A stretch of DNA of 64,000 nt from Cheilinus undulatus (taxonomy: Eukaryota > Chordata > Actinopteri > Labriformes > Labridae), in the NCBI RefSeq assembly GCF_018320785.1, contig NC_054882.1:30694719-30758718 (forward strand), written 5' to 3'. Position numbers and translations under genes: made by a program. The notes under the pieces were generated by a model. That model had not been told where the DNA came from and made no database searches. It saw nothing but the letters and a program-made list of their open reading frames with translations. This document shows, one piece after another, positions 41,112-53,813 of the stretch; the first letter of the stretch is position 1, and each line of letters begins with the position of its first letter.

Positions 41112-42047
41112 AGAAATAAGTGCAGGAAACAACTTGATGTCAACATCATGTGATGAGAGTTTGTAAAAACATGAACGAGTTCAGTGAGCTATGTTGGTTC
41201 AACCTCTCCACTCTTACGTGGCTTTCAACAGAATGAAGCAGCAGCATTCCTTTTGCCGTATTTAAATCAACAGTGGTCTTGGATGAGGAAAGATTTGTGT
41301 ACAAGCTCGTCAAAACACAGGCACCACATGAACAACTAGTGACTGTGCAGCAGAAGAGCAAGCCCACCAAGGCTTTACCTGAATAAAAACGTCAATGATA
41401 TATGCATCTTAACTGAGAATAAATGCATTAAAACCTTTTTGGCCTGTTTGCAAACCTTCAAGTATTACTTGGCCAATCTCTCATAACCTGGAGTCATCAG
41501 TACAGCAATTAGATTACACAGTTCAGATAAATTAAAGAGATCACTGAAATGTGAAGCTAACATTGGACGTCAACATGGCGCCCTGACACAACACTGTAGA
41601 CACTGGCAGTGTGGGTGAATACCTCTGCCAGGTGTGTCCTGCCTTCTTGTGTTGAGTGTTTCCTCTCCTTCCCCTCCCATGTTAAACCTCCTATCACAGG
41701 AGAGACAGAGAAACCACTCTGGAATGTTCTAATACGAGTGAAGGGGTGAAGCTGTGAAGCCACACAGACCTTTGTTGTATTCATAAAAGAAACCCTCGTG
41801 TCATTAACAAATCAATTTGGCTCTATCTGACTTGTAAATATTGTGGATGTTGACTTGGAAACAATAGTTCATGTGCTCAAAAAGAGTCTTAGATGTAGAC
41901 ACAGGGGCCCACAGGATGAATCCAGTACTGATGACTCAACTTCCAGGGTCTGACACACACTGCAGTCTGGCTCATAGTTCTGAGTCTGTTCTGGGTTCTC
42001 GCCCAAACACTGCTGATCTCCTGCCCTTCAGTGTGCTTTGTTTTTAA

Positions 42048-42911
42048 TCACGAAGTACTGGACAGATTTGGAGCAGAGGCCCGTATCTTCTCTTCAAGTC
42101 TGAGTCCAGAGGGCCTGAATGCAGGTTTTATTGCAGTGTTGAAGGATGGAGGCTTTTCCTTTAGGTCCGCCCTCGACACAGGCAGGTTGCAGTTGTTAAA
42201 GGGGTCATCACTGTAATTGTCAAGATGCACAGCCATGTTGCGATTGCGCCTCTTCACCTTGTTTGCACATCTTACGATGCGTTTGGAGATTAGGTAAATG
42301 ATCTCACAGATGTTCAGGACGATGCAGAGGGCTGAAGCCCCCACCATGAAGTAGGTAAAGACCTTCTTCTCAGTTGGGTGGCCGATGTAGCAGTCCACCT
42401 GGTTGGGGCAAGGTGCCACCTCACATTTGACCAGCCTTGGCAGGTAGAAGCTGTCGTAAACATGGTGGAGGATGTAGAGAAAGGAGACCTCGATGCCCGT
42501 CTTTACAAAAAGGCTGATGAGATACGTCCACCACAAGCCGCCATGCTTCTTCCCCGTGTTGTTGTACAGCTTGCTGCTGTCACCGTGCTTGGCCTTGTAC
42601 TTGCGCTCACGGTCATCACGGTACGCCACGTGCATGACCACCATGAAGGATGGGCAGGTGACGAAGATGAGCTGAAGGGCCCACAGGCGGATGTGGGAGA
42701 TGGGGAAGAAGAAGTCGTAGCAGACGTTGGCGCAGCCAGGCTGCTTGGTGTTGCAGTCAAAGTCTTTCTGCTCATCGCCCCAAACTCGCTCTGCTGCCAC
42801 TACGTACACCATCACCCTGAACACAAAAACCACAGACAGCCATACCCGCCCAAACGCAGTGGAGTATTTGTTCACCCCACTGAGGAGGGCTTGGAAAGTC
42901 TTCCAGTCCAT
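42048..42911 (-). CDS. gjb3: Gap junction beta-3 protein (connexin 31-type)
   Basis: A single uninterrupted coding exon of 287 residues. Connexin subunits oligomerise in sixes and dock between cells to form gap-junction channels. The start is [20 protein letters not shown], as in mammalian connexin 31. Four membrane segments are visible (about 22-42, 75-95, 127-150 and 187-208). Extracellular loop 1 has C53, C60 and C64 ([12 protein letters not shown]); loop 2 has the [12 protein letters not shown] pattern. The [17 protein letters not shown] segment and the C-terminal ASAPNL also match GJB3. Upstream, a splice acceptor at 42969 and a donor at 43562 indicate a non-coding first exon (about 43563-43690). 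It forms a tandem pair with the connexin at 50.4-51.2 kb. Confidence 0.93.
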   Translation of the reverse strand: MDWKTFQALLSGVNKYSTAFGRVWLSVVFVFRVMVYVVAAERVWGDEQKDFDCNTKQPGCANVCYDFFFPISHIRLWALQLIFVTCPSFMVVMHVAYRDDRERKYKAKHGDSSKLYNNTGKKHGGLWWTYLISLFVKTGIEVSFLYILHHVYDSFYLPRLVKCEVAPCPNQVDCYIGHPTEKKVFTYFMVGASALCIVLNICEIIYLISKRIVRCANKVKRRNRNMAVHLDNYSDDPFNNCNLPVSRADLKEKPPSFNTAIKPAFRPSGLRLEEKIRASAPNLSSTS

Positions 42912-43562
42912 GTTGCTGGATGGTGGTCAAACTCTTCTTCTTTTGCTTTGAGTGTTTTCTCTTCAGACCTGGATATGGGAAAATGAACATGTTTACAGTC
43001 TGTTTGAATCTTTAAATAAAGCTGTCCTTATTCCTAAATTATTCAACTTGAAAACACATCCTACACATCTCATTTAGAAAACATACCAGAAGCAACCACT
43101 AACAATAATACAGTCATGGGTAGGCCTGGAGCCAAACAGTTCGTTAAGGAAACAAGTTGGACCAAAGTTTTAACACACCCAGAGTTTAAACGTATGCTTA
43201 AAAATCCTAAATAACGTGTAAAAGTTACACACATATAATTTTTAGAAACAAAGTTAACACTACCAGCCATCTTTAGGCGATATGTTAATATTAAAAGCAG
43301 TCTTTAGTCATTTGAACGTGCCAGAGACAGACTTTTACGCATGCCCCGTGTGCGTAATTTAGACGTATTTTCTGTATAGTTATGGCGCTTTAGCGATAAG
43401 TGTATCTTCCATTACCACAATAGAAAATGGTCATCTCATACTCTGTGATAAATAACCTCAACTAGTGTGTTTAAAAATTAAAATTTAAGATCGCAAACTT
43501 CACGAAGCTTCCTTCATATAGGACACATGGAAAGATCTTTACTGTGAGTTTGTCTTACTTAC

Positions 43563-43700
43563 CAAAACAAGTTTCAGTCCATTCTTAGAAGGAAGACACT
43601 TTCTGTAGGTAATTCCGGTGACTTTCTTGACTCTTTATTGACGTTTTAGTCCCTTAACGCACAGATTTGGCTCTTCTCGACAGGTAAAGGAGCGCTGTGT
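43563..43700 (-). promoter_or_regulatory. Non-coding first exon and promoter of gjb3
   Basis: On the minus strand, AACTTGTTTTG is followed by the donor GTAAGTAAG. The matching acceptor (CATATCCAG) lies 57 bp before the ATG. This two-exon layout with an untranslated first exon is usual for connexin genes. The right border is approximate; a CT run (43761-43782) lies just upstream. Confidence 0.6.
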
Positions 43701-43760
43701 TGAGAAATGCGCCTGTGGGTGGGGTTAAAGAAGAAAGAATGGAGCTGGCCCAGATGTTCC

Positions 43761-43782
43761 TCTTTCTCTCTCTCTCTCTCTC
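43761..43782 (+). repeat. (CT)n microsatellite
   Basis: Run of alternating C and T followed by more pyrimidine-rich sequence up to about 43812, just upstream of the gjb3 first exon. Confidence 0.85.
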
Positions 43783-43814
43783 GTTCCCTCCCTCTTTCCC
43801 CTCTCTTTCTCCCA

Positions 43815-46800
43815 CTCACACGCCAGTGTTAGGTGGCAAATCAAATATTTTTGCATAACAGTTATCATAGTTCATATAAACCGTATCCAGGTACTTTGGA
43901 TAGGATTTGCTTTAAGCCTACACGAGCTGGATAACCAATCACAGCCTTGGTGGTTTCAGGCCACATATGGTTTTGGTCTGTTACTGGCAACATTAGGGCC
44001 AAAAGGGGTCCGTTTGAGGGTCTGTTTCAAACAGAAGGACAGTTTATTTCATAATAATTGAAGAGGAGATTATAAATACTAACTGCTAGTGTCTTATTAG
44101 TACCAAAAGTGGTATTAAAGATAATTAAATACAGGATTATTATTTTATTTATTAAATGAAAGTCTGAGAACATCAGATTTAATTTTTTGTTGTTGTTACA
44201 AGTTTCCAGGAAGAATTGCCACCATGTCTAAACGTGTTTCTGAGCAGCTCTGAGTACGTAAGCAGACACACCCTGAGGTGAATGCATTTCTTTTTGTTGT
44301 TGTCACTGTGCGGCCTCTTTTTGTTGCAAGATTCCTTCAACATTCTGAGTGTTAGGCAGCCTATATGATGGGTATGAGTGAGAGGTCAGTTCATTTGTTA
44401 CAGAGGAACAGGAATGATGGCAGCTAACCAAACAAAATATTCAATTTCCGTATTCCTCTGTGTTTTTTTATGAACTCCTTACACTTCTGTTTCATACAGC
44501 ACCCTCAGAAGTGCCAGAGAAGTGCATTGTGTTTGCATGATTCTTTTTGCCGTCCCAGCTCTTCTCAGGTGACACCGTCACATTCATGAACGCTTTTAAG
44601 CTCATCCTCATTGTGTCATCAGACTGCAGCGTTTTGTCTACTCTTCAGTCTTTTAACTTTCTTTTACACACATTCATACTCTTCATAGATCACATTGCAG
44701 CATCACTGTGTCTTTGCTCTGCAGGGAAAACAACTTTTATTGTTCTCTTTGTGTGTGTGGATGAAGTCCTAGAATGTTATTTGGAATATTAAATATCAGC
44801 TTGATTACAGCCGTGGCTGTGTCACAGCTTGCCACTTCTTGTAGGCCTTTGCCCAAGTTCAGGGCTATTAAAATCCAGGATTCACACCATATAAAAGGAG
44901 TAAGGATGAGTTCATAAATGACTACTCAAGTCAAATGAAGTCATGGCTCATTTGTGTTGTTCAGTACATTCACACATAATGTCTCACCAGGCTCACAACA
45001 GTTCTGACTCCAAACCAAACCCATCGCCTGTAAAAAGATAAGAACATCCAAAACGGTCAACTGTAATCTATGAGTGTGATATAAACATGTGAAAAGTCAC
45101 ATGTTGGTATAGCAAACCTGATCAGCTGAATTGCTTTTTTCACTTTGTTAAACTTCTTAAAATTGAGATGTGAAACTGAGATGTGGGCAACATTCAGCAA
45201 TTTGGTACCAGGCAAAAAAAAAAAAAAAGTGGTTAACCACAAGCTAACCCATTTAAGCTCACCAGCAACGTTAGTCACCAAAGTTCAAGACTGTCATTTC
45301 CCTTCTATAAATTCTTTTTTTTTTTTTTTTTAAAGTGCTTTATCTATCAATGATTTTTTTTTAAAGTGCTTTATCTATCAATGATATTTGAGTAGACATC
45401 TTGGGAAATACGCTTGAGGAAAAAAATAGGACTCCATGTATTTCCTGTCACATGGCATTGTTGAATTCCTGATCCATTTCATCAAGGGCTGAACAGTGAC
45501 AACCTTCACAAGAAAAGGTTATTTTCCTGTAATAATGAAGTTTTTATGCTTGATAATTATATATCAACTTAATTATGAAAGTCTCCTGCCAAGCCTCAAG
45601 ACCCACCAACAACTCCTCAATAAGAAATTGCGATCAGAATTTCAAATATTTTTCAGGCTTATTTGGTATCTTTACAGAAAAAGAGTACAACTGGGAGCAA
45701 ATACAGTACAACAAGTGTGGCAAATCAAAGAGACAGGACAAAACAAGTATGCTTTAAGAGTGTCTTAAAGGGCTTTTTGGCACAATTTTAGCTACCAGAA
45801 AAACATGTGCAACCCACTGAAAAGGGCTCCACAACCCACTTTTAGGTCCCGACCCACCAGTTGAGAACCACTGCTCTAGAAAAACCTAAATATAAGATCA
45901 GATGTAATGAAACTATTGTTCCCAACAGGCAAATACGTTGTCACTAACATTGTGAAAACACAGGCAGCAAGACTGCTTTATGTCTTGCTCATTTTCAGTG
46001 CAAGATTAATATACCATGGTTCAAATTAATCCAAAGAATTTAACCCTTTAGGAGGTATTGAATATGTAAGTGTACAAAGCTGACTCTTTAGCTAGGCTTG
46101 TCTTTCTCCTGGGTGACACCGAAGCAAAGCAGCAGTAGGTAGGCCTGTTAGTTAGCTTGTAGCTGCTAGCAAACACTTCAGAAATATGGACATGTAGGAG
46201 AAAGAATGTAATGATACTAACCTTAGATAACCCAAGGTCTGCCTTTAGCTGTGGTAGACTGCCATGCGGTGGCTAGCCATAACTACTAGCATGCTATGAG
46301 CTAATGTCACTACGGTTACTAACGTCACTACTGACTGTGTAGCACTGTTTGTTAAAACCAAAAGGCCTGAATTACGACAAATACAGGGAGGACACTGTTA
46401 TCTAAGAAAAAAAAAGTCTAGAATTGAAATAGAGTTCAGGAGAAAAATAATTAATTGTGCAAATTGCGATACTTTCACTATATTGCATCACAAAAGGAGC
46501 TAACTCCTGATTGTTTTATACATCAGGGATAAAAGGACTAATTTTTGTTAACTGTCGTAACTTTATAAATTCTTCTTTGTAAGACACTAAAATTTAGACA
46601 GTAGTGTGTTTATGCGTTTCAAACATCCATCTGGGAAAGCTTCAATAGGAAACATTTGAGAAAAGGCAGAGATTTTTGAAAAATTTAAATCCAACTTAAA
46701 ATGTGTTTTAAGCCCTTTTTAAAAACATTTGGCAAAAAATATTTCTTAAAGTTTGATGGCCTGTAAAAAAAAGATTTCACAACTACAAATAAAAGGCTAG

Positions 46801-48100
46801 AGGTCAACTATGTGATGAAAAAAATGACTTTTTGCCACATGTGATGTTAAAGACTTGTCTCCTAATGAGGGAAGCTCTTTTGAAATTAAAAAAATATATA
46901 TATATATTCAATTTCATGTTATTTTTCTGCACAGAACACATTTTACCATTACAGTGGTAGAGACAAGGTAGTTGCCACTCATTCAAATAAAGATTTTTAG
47001 ACATGAGAATTTTTTTTTAAATAACTGCAGATCATGCTCATCTGAGACCCAGTTAACATAACTTTGTGCTTAAAATATTAGGAAATATTTGGGCATGATC
47101 ATCAAAGTTTAATTTCTCAAGAAATTACAATATTTTCTTTAATCATTTCAACACCAAGAGTATAAAGTATCACTAGCTGTCCTATCTAAACCAAACACTC
47201 CCTTTCAAAGTCTTACAGCTGAGTGTTAAAACTCCCAGCGGGCTGTTACAACCATCAAACATCCAGCTGTGCTGTTTAGGAAAGCTGTCTAAGGCTTCAA
47301 CACGTGAATTAAACATCTGCAATCACACACATTTGGAGCAGTTCAGGACACCAAAAATTACATTTGAGTGGGGGAGGGGAAGAAAAGTGGCTTCTTGGTT
47401 CCAGATGAAGAACTGGTCCAGGCAGTCTGCAGGGACACACCTGGAGGAATGCACCATGTGACTCAACCTCTGTCAGCCACAAGTCTCAACAAGACGGACC
47501 AACACAACAGGATAAACAAAACGCTTTTCACTGCAATGACTGTAAAAGGAAGGAAATGTACCAGCAGAGAAAGCAAGGAGAGAAAAAGTACCCCAGAGTA
47601 GTTGGGAGGGTCTTAAAATGGGAGTGATTGTTGGCTCGTTTGGAGAACCACCCATTCAGGCTGGGCAAACACAATATGAACAAAGAAAAGGGCACAGTCT
47701 GAAGCTTGCCTTTTAGCTCAGCGGCTGTAGATAATAAACGTAATATTAGATTATACACCTGAGAGCCTCTACTCAGTCTCACCAGTGTAGAGGCCAGTAT
47801 TAATCTGACATTAAGATTAAATTTTACACATTCTCCAGATATTTGTGACATATTTGCTGCCACTCTACAACAGCAGGGTGACAAATAACATTTTGGCAGC
47901 AACTTTTCCTGAAACTGTTTCCTTGAAACTGTGCCCTAGTTACTGAGAAAATTTACAGACATAACATCATCAAAACTACTGTCTACTGGAAGACACTTTA
48001 ATAGTTTCATTGAAGCTTGTTAACTAAAGGTCCTGCAGATTCTCCGCTCACTGTTTGTGGAAAGAGATACTTCTGTCAGAAAGTCATCCATCATAGCTCT
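43815..48100. other. Intergenic between the two connexins, no gene recognised
   Basis: No host gene. Visible items: a ~33-bp tandem duplication at about 45320-45385 (TTTTTTAAAGTGCTTTATCT repeated), a hAT-type end at 45.80-45.88 kb, and GCTAGC-rich repeat-like DNA near 46.08-46.34 kb. A repeat-poor block at 47.19-47.35 kb could be regulatory. The 124-codon open frame on the minus strand at 47.53-47.90 kb has no known domain. Confidence 0.5.
45785..45880 (-). repeat. hAT-type terminal repeat fragment
   Basis: Read in reverse this is CAGTGGTTCTCAACTGGTGG, then GTCGGGACC, the typical fish hAT-like end. The opposite end was not found. Confidence 0.6.
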
Positions 48101-48109
48101 AAGCAATAG

Positions 48110-48620
48110 GGACTATATTTAATCTCCACCATAGCATTGAGATGACAGAGACTGCATTTCCTTCATAGACAGGTCAAATCAGATTTGATCAGTGTTAGTT
48201 CAAATCTATAGAGTTAAATGATCTGAGCTGATGCCAGTAAGATTCCAAATCTCAGGGGATATGGGGCAGAGTCTTAAGATGTGATTTAAATTTATTATTC
48301 AGTTATGTTTTGATGTTGCCTTTTGTACAGTGATCTGTCATGCTTCTGCTGGATTGTTGTTTTTGTTTTTGAAGTGAGACCCGTTTGCACCATGATGGAA
48401 GTTAACCACTGAGTTAGATTTTCTGCCTGTAACTTTGGCATGCTTATTGTATTAGTATGCATTACCTTGCTATGACATGACTCTTTGCTTTGTTCTTGCC
48501 AGAAGAGGCCTGTCTTGCCACAGTTTTTCAAGAGTTACTGCAGCTCTGTTGTATTATAGAATACTTTAAGAGGATCTGGCTGTAGACCTCTATGGTGGGG
48601 CATTCAGCTACAGACTGCTA
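48110..48620 (+). repeat. Copy F of the unnamed interspersed repeat
   Basis: Core at 48376-48405 (GAGACCCGTTTGCACCATGA then TGGAAGTTAA). The tail CTTTGCTTTGTTCTTGCC at about 48487 and TTTTTCAAGAGTTACTGCAG match copy E closely. The leader contains GATCAGTGTTAGTTC and ATGATCTGAGCTG. Confidence 0.65.
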
Positions 48621-48819
48621 CAATGGGGCGACCTTGGCTGTGAGGCAGGTAGTGACATACATTACCTAAGCCAGAACCAGAATGATGTACTGAATTACGT
48701 ATATTTTCTGCTCACTGTCTGGGGTTATGGTAAGGGGCTATTTTTCACAACAGCAGAATTTTATGAATAAAAGACCAAATGTCACTGAGGGGGATAAATT
48801 TAAAATTTAACACACCACA

Positions 48820-49000
48820 AACTAAGGAAAACCCAAAGTGGGTTAGGGTTAGGCACCGGAACTCTAAAGGTTACGGTTAGGTGCAGGGAGATTAAAAAAA
48901 TGAAAATAACACCAGAAACTAAGGAAAAACCAAAGAGGGTTAGGGTTAGGCACCCATCCCTAAAGGTTAAGGTAAGGGGGAGGGAGATAAAATTAAAAAC
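48820..49000 (+). repeat. Two-copy ~110-bp tandem repeat with GGGTTAGGGTTAGG
   Basis: Two tandem blocks each read AACTAAGGAAAA, CCAAAG, GGGTTAGGGTTAGGCACC, CTAAAGGTTA, GGGAGAT. The short GGTTAGGGTTAG string resembles vertebrate telomere repeat, but only two hexamers are present per block. Confidence 0.7.
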
Positions 49001-49104
49001 AAGATACCACAAATCAAGATTAGTCAGTTTGGGGACTAAGCTTTTCTTAGACATGAGTAGAGGTGTCTCTAAGGAAAATGGGTTGGGAACCACTGACTTA
49101 AAAT

Positions 49105-49250
49105 AAATTTTGAGTAAGATATTTCTTACTTTTACTTGAGAAGATTTATAGACCATTAATTTTCCTTGTACTTAAGTCAATTTTAACCAGAGTAAATGTA
49201 CTTTTACTTGAGTAAAATATTCATGTACTTTTTCCACCTCTGTCAAATGC
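49105..49250 (+). repeat. Common teleost GTACTTTTACTT-type repeat fragment
   Basis: Contains CTTACTTTTACTTGAGAAG, GTACTTAAGTCAATTTTAAC and TGTACTTTTACTTGAGTAAA, ending at TTTTTCCACCTCTG. Same family as the split copy at 39.24-40.46 kb. Confidence 0.65.
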
Positions 49251-50429
49251 TCTTAGACAGCATTCATGGGTCAATGTGTAAAGCAAGGGTGAGTAAACTA
49301 CTCTTCACTCCACTGTCACACAGCAGTTTGAAGTCTGGAATCATCCATTCAGTTCTCCTTTACAGAGAATTGAATTCCAGCGCTGGGTGGGTCCAAACGC
49401 GTCAGTACGGATGAATCAAACGGAGGAGTGAGAGGCTCCTCCTCTGCCCTCCCAAAAGTACCAATCAACCTAAACAATGAGGGTTCTGCTCCTAGCAACT
49501 GAGCAATCAGTGTGCCAAAACAGAGGAAGAACTCCATGGAACACATGGAAAAAGTACAAGAAGAAAGAGAGTCGGAGATCTTTGTTGAACCACGAAACTT
49601 CCTTTTGTCTGGTTTGTATTATACAGATTTGTTATGCAAAGACTGTTTTGCATGTCGTGCAGTTATAGTACTTGCTCTGGGTTGTATCAGTGTGTATTTA
49701 TATAAAGAAAACATCTTCTCTCTTGAGAAAAGAAAACAAGTTTGCATTTTGAAATATGAAAATTATCTTTAATGAAAAAATATTAACATCTATGCAACCA
49801 TGTGTAACTCAGTTCTGTGAAATATGCACATCCTGAAGTCATCAAATCTGTTTACCTCACAGCATTTCAACTCCACAGCTCCCCTCTGCTTGTTTACAGA
49901 ATGCAGTATGAAGCATGTGACAAGCACAACACAATCGTCCAAAACTTTTGATAAATTATGTAAAGTACACTATTGACAGAGTCAAATATGAACGTGAGGG
50001 AAAGGAAAGGGCAGTTCAGTTTGAACCAGAGAGCTGGGCGGTGAGCAGAGGGAAAATCTTACACAGAAAACCAAATGTGTTTGTAAAGCCGCACTCGCCA
50101 GACCATTGGGTGACTCATGTAATTGCTATCAGGGCTAAATCCAACACTGCATTATGTTTTTTTCACTCCTTACTGGCAATAAAACTTCATCTGCAAAATT
50201 CTGCCCTGACCCAAACTACTAGTGTGCACATTCCAGATCAACACGTGTCCTTAGTCCTGAATTTTCACTGTCTGGCAGTGTACACAGAAATAGTTAAAAC
50301 TACCTCAGCTGAAGCTCAGTCTTTAGGCTTGCTTACAAGTCTTTAAAGGAAGTGCCTGTGCATCGAGGAGGGGCACATTCCTTTTTCCATCTCTTTGTGC
50401 TCCATTAAGTCTTTATCCTCACTGTCCTT

Positions 50430-51221
50430 TCAAGATATGGCGACACTGTATGAGGGAGCAGGTGTTTGAGGTGTGTTTTTTCTCGCCAGCTTCATAGTGT
50501 TCTCCTCCATCAAGTTGCTCCCACTGGACAATGCATTGGTCATGACATGGTGAGAATGATTGACCGCGTTGAAACACTCATGGCAGCGTTTGCCCACCAG
50601 GTAGAGAATTTCAAAAATGGAGAGCAGGATGCAGACCAGGCTGGTGACCACCATGAAGAGGGTGAAGATTCTTTTCTCGGTGGGCCGAGCGATGAAGCAG
50701 TCCACCTTGTTGGGACAGGGCTTCTGTTCGCACTTGATGAGCGAGGGGAAGTCGTACCCTTCATAGATGTGGTACAGGAGGTAGACGAAAGTGGCATCCA
50801 CTGCTATTTTGAAGACCAAAGTGAGGACGTAGGTCCACCATAATCCTCCACGCTTCTTGCCTGTGTTCTGGTAGAGACGGCGGCAGTTCTCGCCGTACTT
50901 TAGCCTGTTTTTCCGTTCCCTGTCTTCCCTGTAAGCTACATGCATCACCACTAGGAGAGAGGGGCAGGTGACGAAGATGAGTTGCAGTGCCCACAGCCGG
51001 ACATGGGAGACGGGGAAGAAGTGGTCATAGCAGACATTGTGGCACCCCGGTTGAGCCGTGTTGCATTTGAAGTCCTTTTGTTCATCGCCCCATACCTTCT
51101 CTGCTGCTACCACAAACACCATGACCCTGAACAGGAACACAATGGAGAGCCACACTCGGCCAAAGGCAGTGGAATACTTGTTCACCCCACTGAGGAGGCC
51201 CTGGAGGAATGCCCAGTTCAT
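50430..51221 (-). CDS. Gap junction beta protein, gjb4/gjb5-like
   Basis: A single-exon connexin of 263 residues. The start [20 protein letters not shown] matches connexin 30.3 (GJB4). Other stretches ([31 protein letters not shown]) are shared with GJB4 or GJB5, so a one-to-one name is not safe. Loop 1 cysteines C53, C60 and C64 ([12 protein letters not shown]) and the loop 2 pattern [12 protein letters not shown] are intact, as are four membrane segments. The tail is short, ending SYSVAIS. An acceptor at 51324 (CTCTTAG) and a donor at 51721 imply a non-coding first exon, the same layout as gjb3 8 kb downstream. The pair most likely arose by tandem duplication before the fish-tetrapod split, since mammals keep the same cluster. 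Confidence 0.92.
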   Translation of the reverse strand: MNWAFLQGLLSGVNKYSTAFGRVWLSIVFLFRVMVFVVAAEKVWGDEQKDFKCNTAQPGCHNVCYDHFFPVSHVRLWALQLIFVTCPSLLVVMHVAYREDRERKNRLKYGENCRRLYQNTGKKRGGLWWTYVLTLVFKIAVDATFVYLLYHIYEGYDFPSLIKCEQKPCPNKVDCFIARPTEKRIFTLFMVVTSLVCILLSIFEILYLVGKRCHECFNAVNHSHHVMTNALSSGSNLMEENTMKLARKNTPQTPAPSYSVAIS

Positions 51222-51721
51222 GACGAGGTTTGTTCACAGTCTGTCTGCTCTTCCCACTGATGGAAGACAGAGGAAGCACTTCTCAGCTGAAACTGTACGG
51301 ACAGGGCTCGGGTGGCTGTCACTCTAAGAGAGAAAGAAAAAACTGTCATACCACAGATAGAGAAGAGCGAAGAGCATAATGAAGTGAAGTGAAGCTGGGT
51401 TATGAATTCACGTGTAGACATCTAAAGGCAAAAAAAGGAGAAAGAGAGCACCAAAGAGTGTCAAACTTTCAATAAAGTTTAAACTTTCTGAAAAAAAGAC
51501 ACCTTAAAATACAGTGCTTCCTGACAGACAGACACTCACTAATCTACCGTTCGCCTCGATTCGGTTAGACGCTTCCAGGTTTGTGCTTTCCGTGCGCAAT
51601 TACGCGCGTCCAAAACGTCCATAAATACACGACTCTAACACAGTTTACTGAATAGAACAAATCCTAACATGTTCGCGTTGCTGCTTAGTTTAAATCCTTA
51701 TAAAATAATCGGAATACTTAC

Positions 51722-51830
51722 AGTTAAAATTCCTTTGTTGCCGTTCAGTGTCGAAGCGGAGGAACGAGCTTTGGGATGAACCTCACCAACGAGAGTCTGA
51801 GCAGATTTCTCAACAGTCCGGGAGTGTAGG
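51722..51830 (-). promoter_or_regulatory. Non-coding first exon and promoter of the gjb4/gjb5-like gene
   Basis: On the minus strand, GGAATTTTAACT is followed by GTAAGTATT; the matching acceptor precedes the coding exon by about 100 bp. The distal border is approximate. Confidence 0.55.
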
Positions 51831-52248
51831 GGGTGGAGTTGTCTGCCTGCCATGACTTCTCACAACTCAACCTGCTCAGGTGGGGCAACCCAGTTCCATC
51901 ACATACTTGTTTTTCTAATTAAGTCAAACGGATGGAGGACGTGTTTTTCCCTATCATGTTTGGATTATTTATCTAAAGTATTAAAATTCTTGTGGAACAT
52001 GTCAACAGAATCCCAGCACGTTATCATTTTAGCACAAAAATCTTATTTGGACCAGATTTTAAAAAGCAATGTAGATATAGCTCGAATTTTTACATAACCT
52101 TTAACATTGAACTTTTATTACTGTGCACTTTTCCTGACAAAAAAATAACAATTGAGAAAATATGCAGGTAATGCTTAAAATGGTCCACAAATGTCATATT
52201 AAGGAACAAAAAGATAACAGTATTTGGTATTCTTATAAAAAGAGGAAG

Positions 52249-52254
52249 TTTATT
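52249..52254 (-). terminator. Likely ppie polyadenylation signal
   Basis: AATAAA on the minus strand about 100 bp past the ppie stop codon. Confidence 0.6.
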
Positions 52255-52354
52255 GAAATATTTACATGGGTGATGATGTGTATTTAGTACAAAAATCAGA
52301 AGACAAATTCCTGCTCAGACAGTTTAAACAGACGTACAAAATTAACTTTATTGT

Positions 52355-53773
52355 TCACACATATTCTCCACAGTCAGAGATGATCACTTTCTGCTTTGTC
52401 TTGCCATCTTTTGATCCCTGAGCCTGCAAAAGACAAACACAAAGTAGAGCTTTTCTTCCAAAATGCAGCATGATAAACATTTATTAAAATGTCACCAAGT
52501 ACAAAAACAGGGCAGTTTTGGTGCAGTTTATCTCTCATTTCACTTGATCTTTGCTGAGAGCTTGCTACACCTGGATTGGAGTCGACTTGTGGTAAAATAA
52601 ATTGATTAGGCATAAATTGTTAGTGCACACACCTCTCTATAGAAGGCCTCACAGCTGACAATGCATATTAAACCAAAAAACCTAGCCATGAGGTCAAAGG
52701 GACAGAGTTAGCATCGTTGCAATATCTGGGGAAGACTATAAAAATGTCTGCTGCATTGGAGGTTCCTAAGAGCACAGTGGCCTCCATAATTCTCAAATGG
52801 GAGAAGTTTATTAAACCAGGACTTTTCCCTAGAGCTGGTCGCCCAGCCAAACTGAGTACTCAAGGGAGAAAGGCCTTAGTATGAGAGGTGACCAAGAACT
52901 GATGGTCACTCTGACTGAGCTCCAGAGATCCTGTGTGGAGATGGGACAAAGTTCCAGAAGGACAATCATCACTGCAGCCCTCCACTGATCTGGGCTCTGT
53001 GGCTAGACGGAGGCCTCTCTACGATGCAAAATACATGAAAGCTTGTTTAGAGTTTGCAAAAAACTCCACATGAAAGCCAAGTGGGCTTTTATGTGTTTTG
53101 CACAGAGGAGTGGCTTCTGTCTGTAGATATTACATCTCATCTCTGCAGAGAGGTGTGTACCTTTCCAAATCATGTCCAATCAATTTAATTTACCACAGGT
53201 GGATCCAATCAAGGTGCAGAAACATCTCAGCAAAGATCCAGAGATATAGGCGGCACTAGAGTTAAATATCTGTTTTCATATAGGGTACTGAGTGTAGATT
53301 AATGAGACAATAAATAAATTTAAACAACTGTGGCATCAGGCTGCAACATAACAAAATTGAAAAAGTTAAAGGGGTCTGAATGCTATATGAATGTTTATAT
53401 GAAATATCCCTGATTTAAGCAGATATTAGTCAGTTTTTCTCTCATTTTTGCCCGCTCCTCATGGAGACTTTCACGTTTTGCAGCCTGGAGCTGAGCAGTC
53501 GTGTCGAGCACGGACATGATGTCCGTGCAATCCCCCATTGTTGTGTGTGTGTAGCTCCACCTTTTTGGGACGGATAGGTAGGACTGGTACCCCTACGGCA
53601 AGGTGCCAATAAGTGGGACCGTGTGAGTCAGTTTTTGCGACCCTTTCCAACTTCTGCTCTATGGAAACACACAAAAAATGTGCACCATGCTGTACCGAAC
53701 TGAACCCGACCTCTCAGTGGAAACAACCTATTATCGTTTATTACCTCCCAGGTCTAAATTAACACGTAGCTTT

Positions 53774-53813
<40 letters not shown>

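Noticed and set aside
42378-42986. 202-codon open frame on the plus strand
   Set aside because: Antisense shadow of the gjb3 coding exon; no domain.
47528-47902. 124-codon hydrophobic open frame, minus strand
   Set aside because: Hydrophobicity follows from T-rich sequence; no start context, splice sites or family resemblance.
49948-50346. 132-codon open frame upstream of the connexin stop
   Set aside because: Lies in the antisense of the probable 3' untranslated region of the gjb4/gjb5-like gene; no known domain or splice context.
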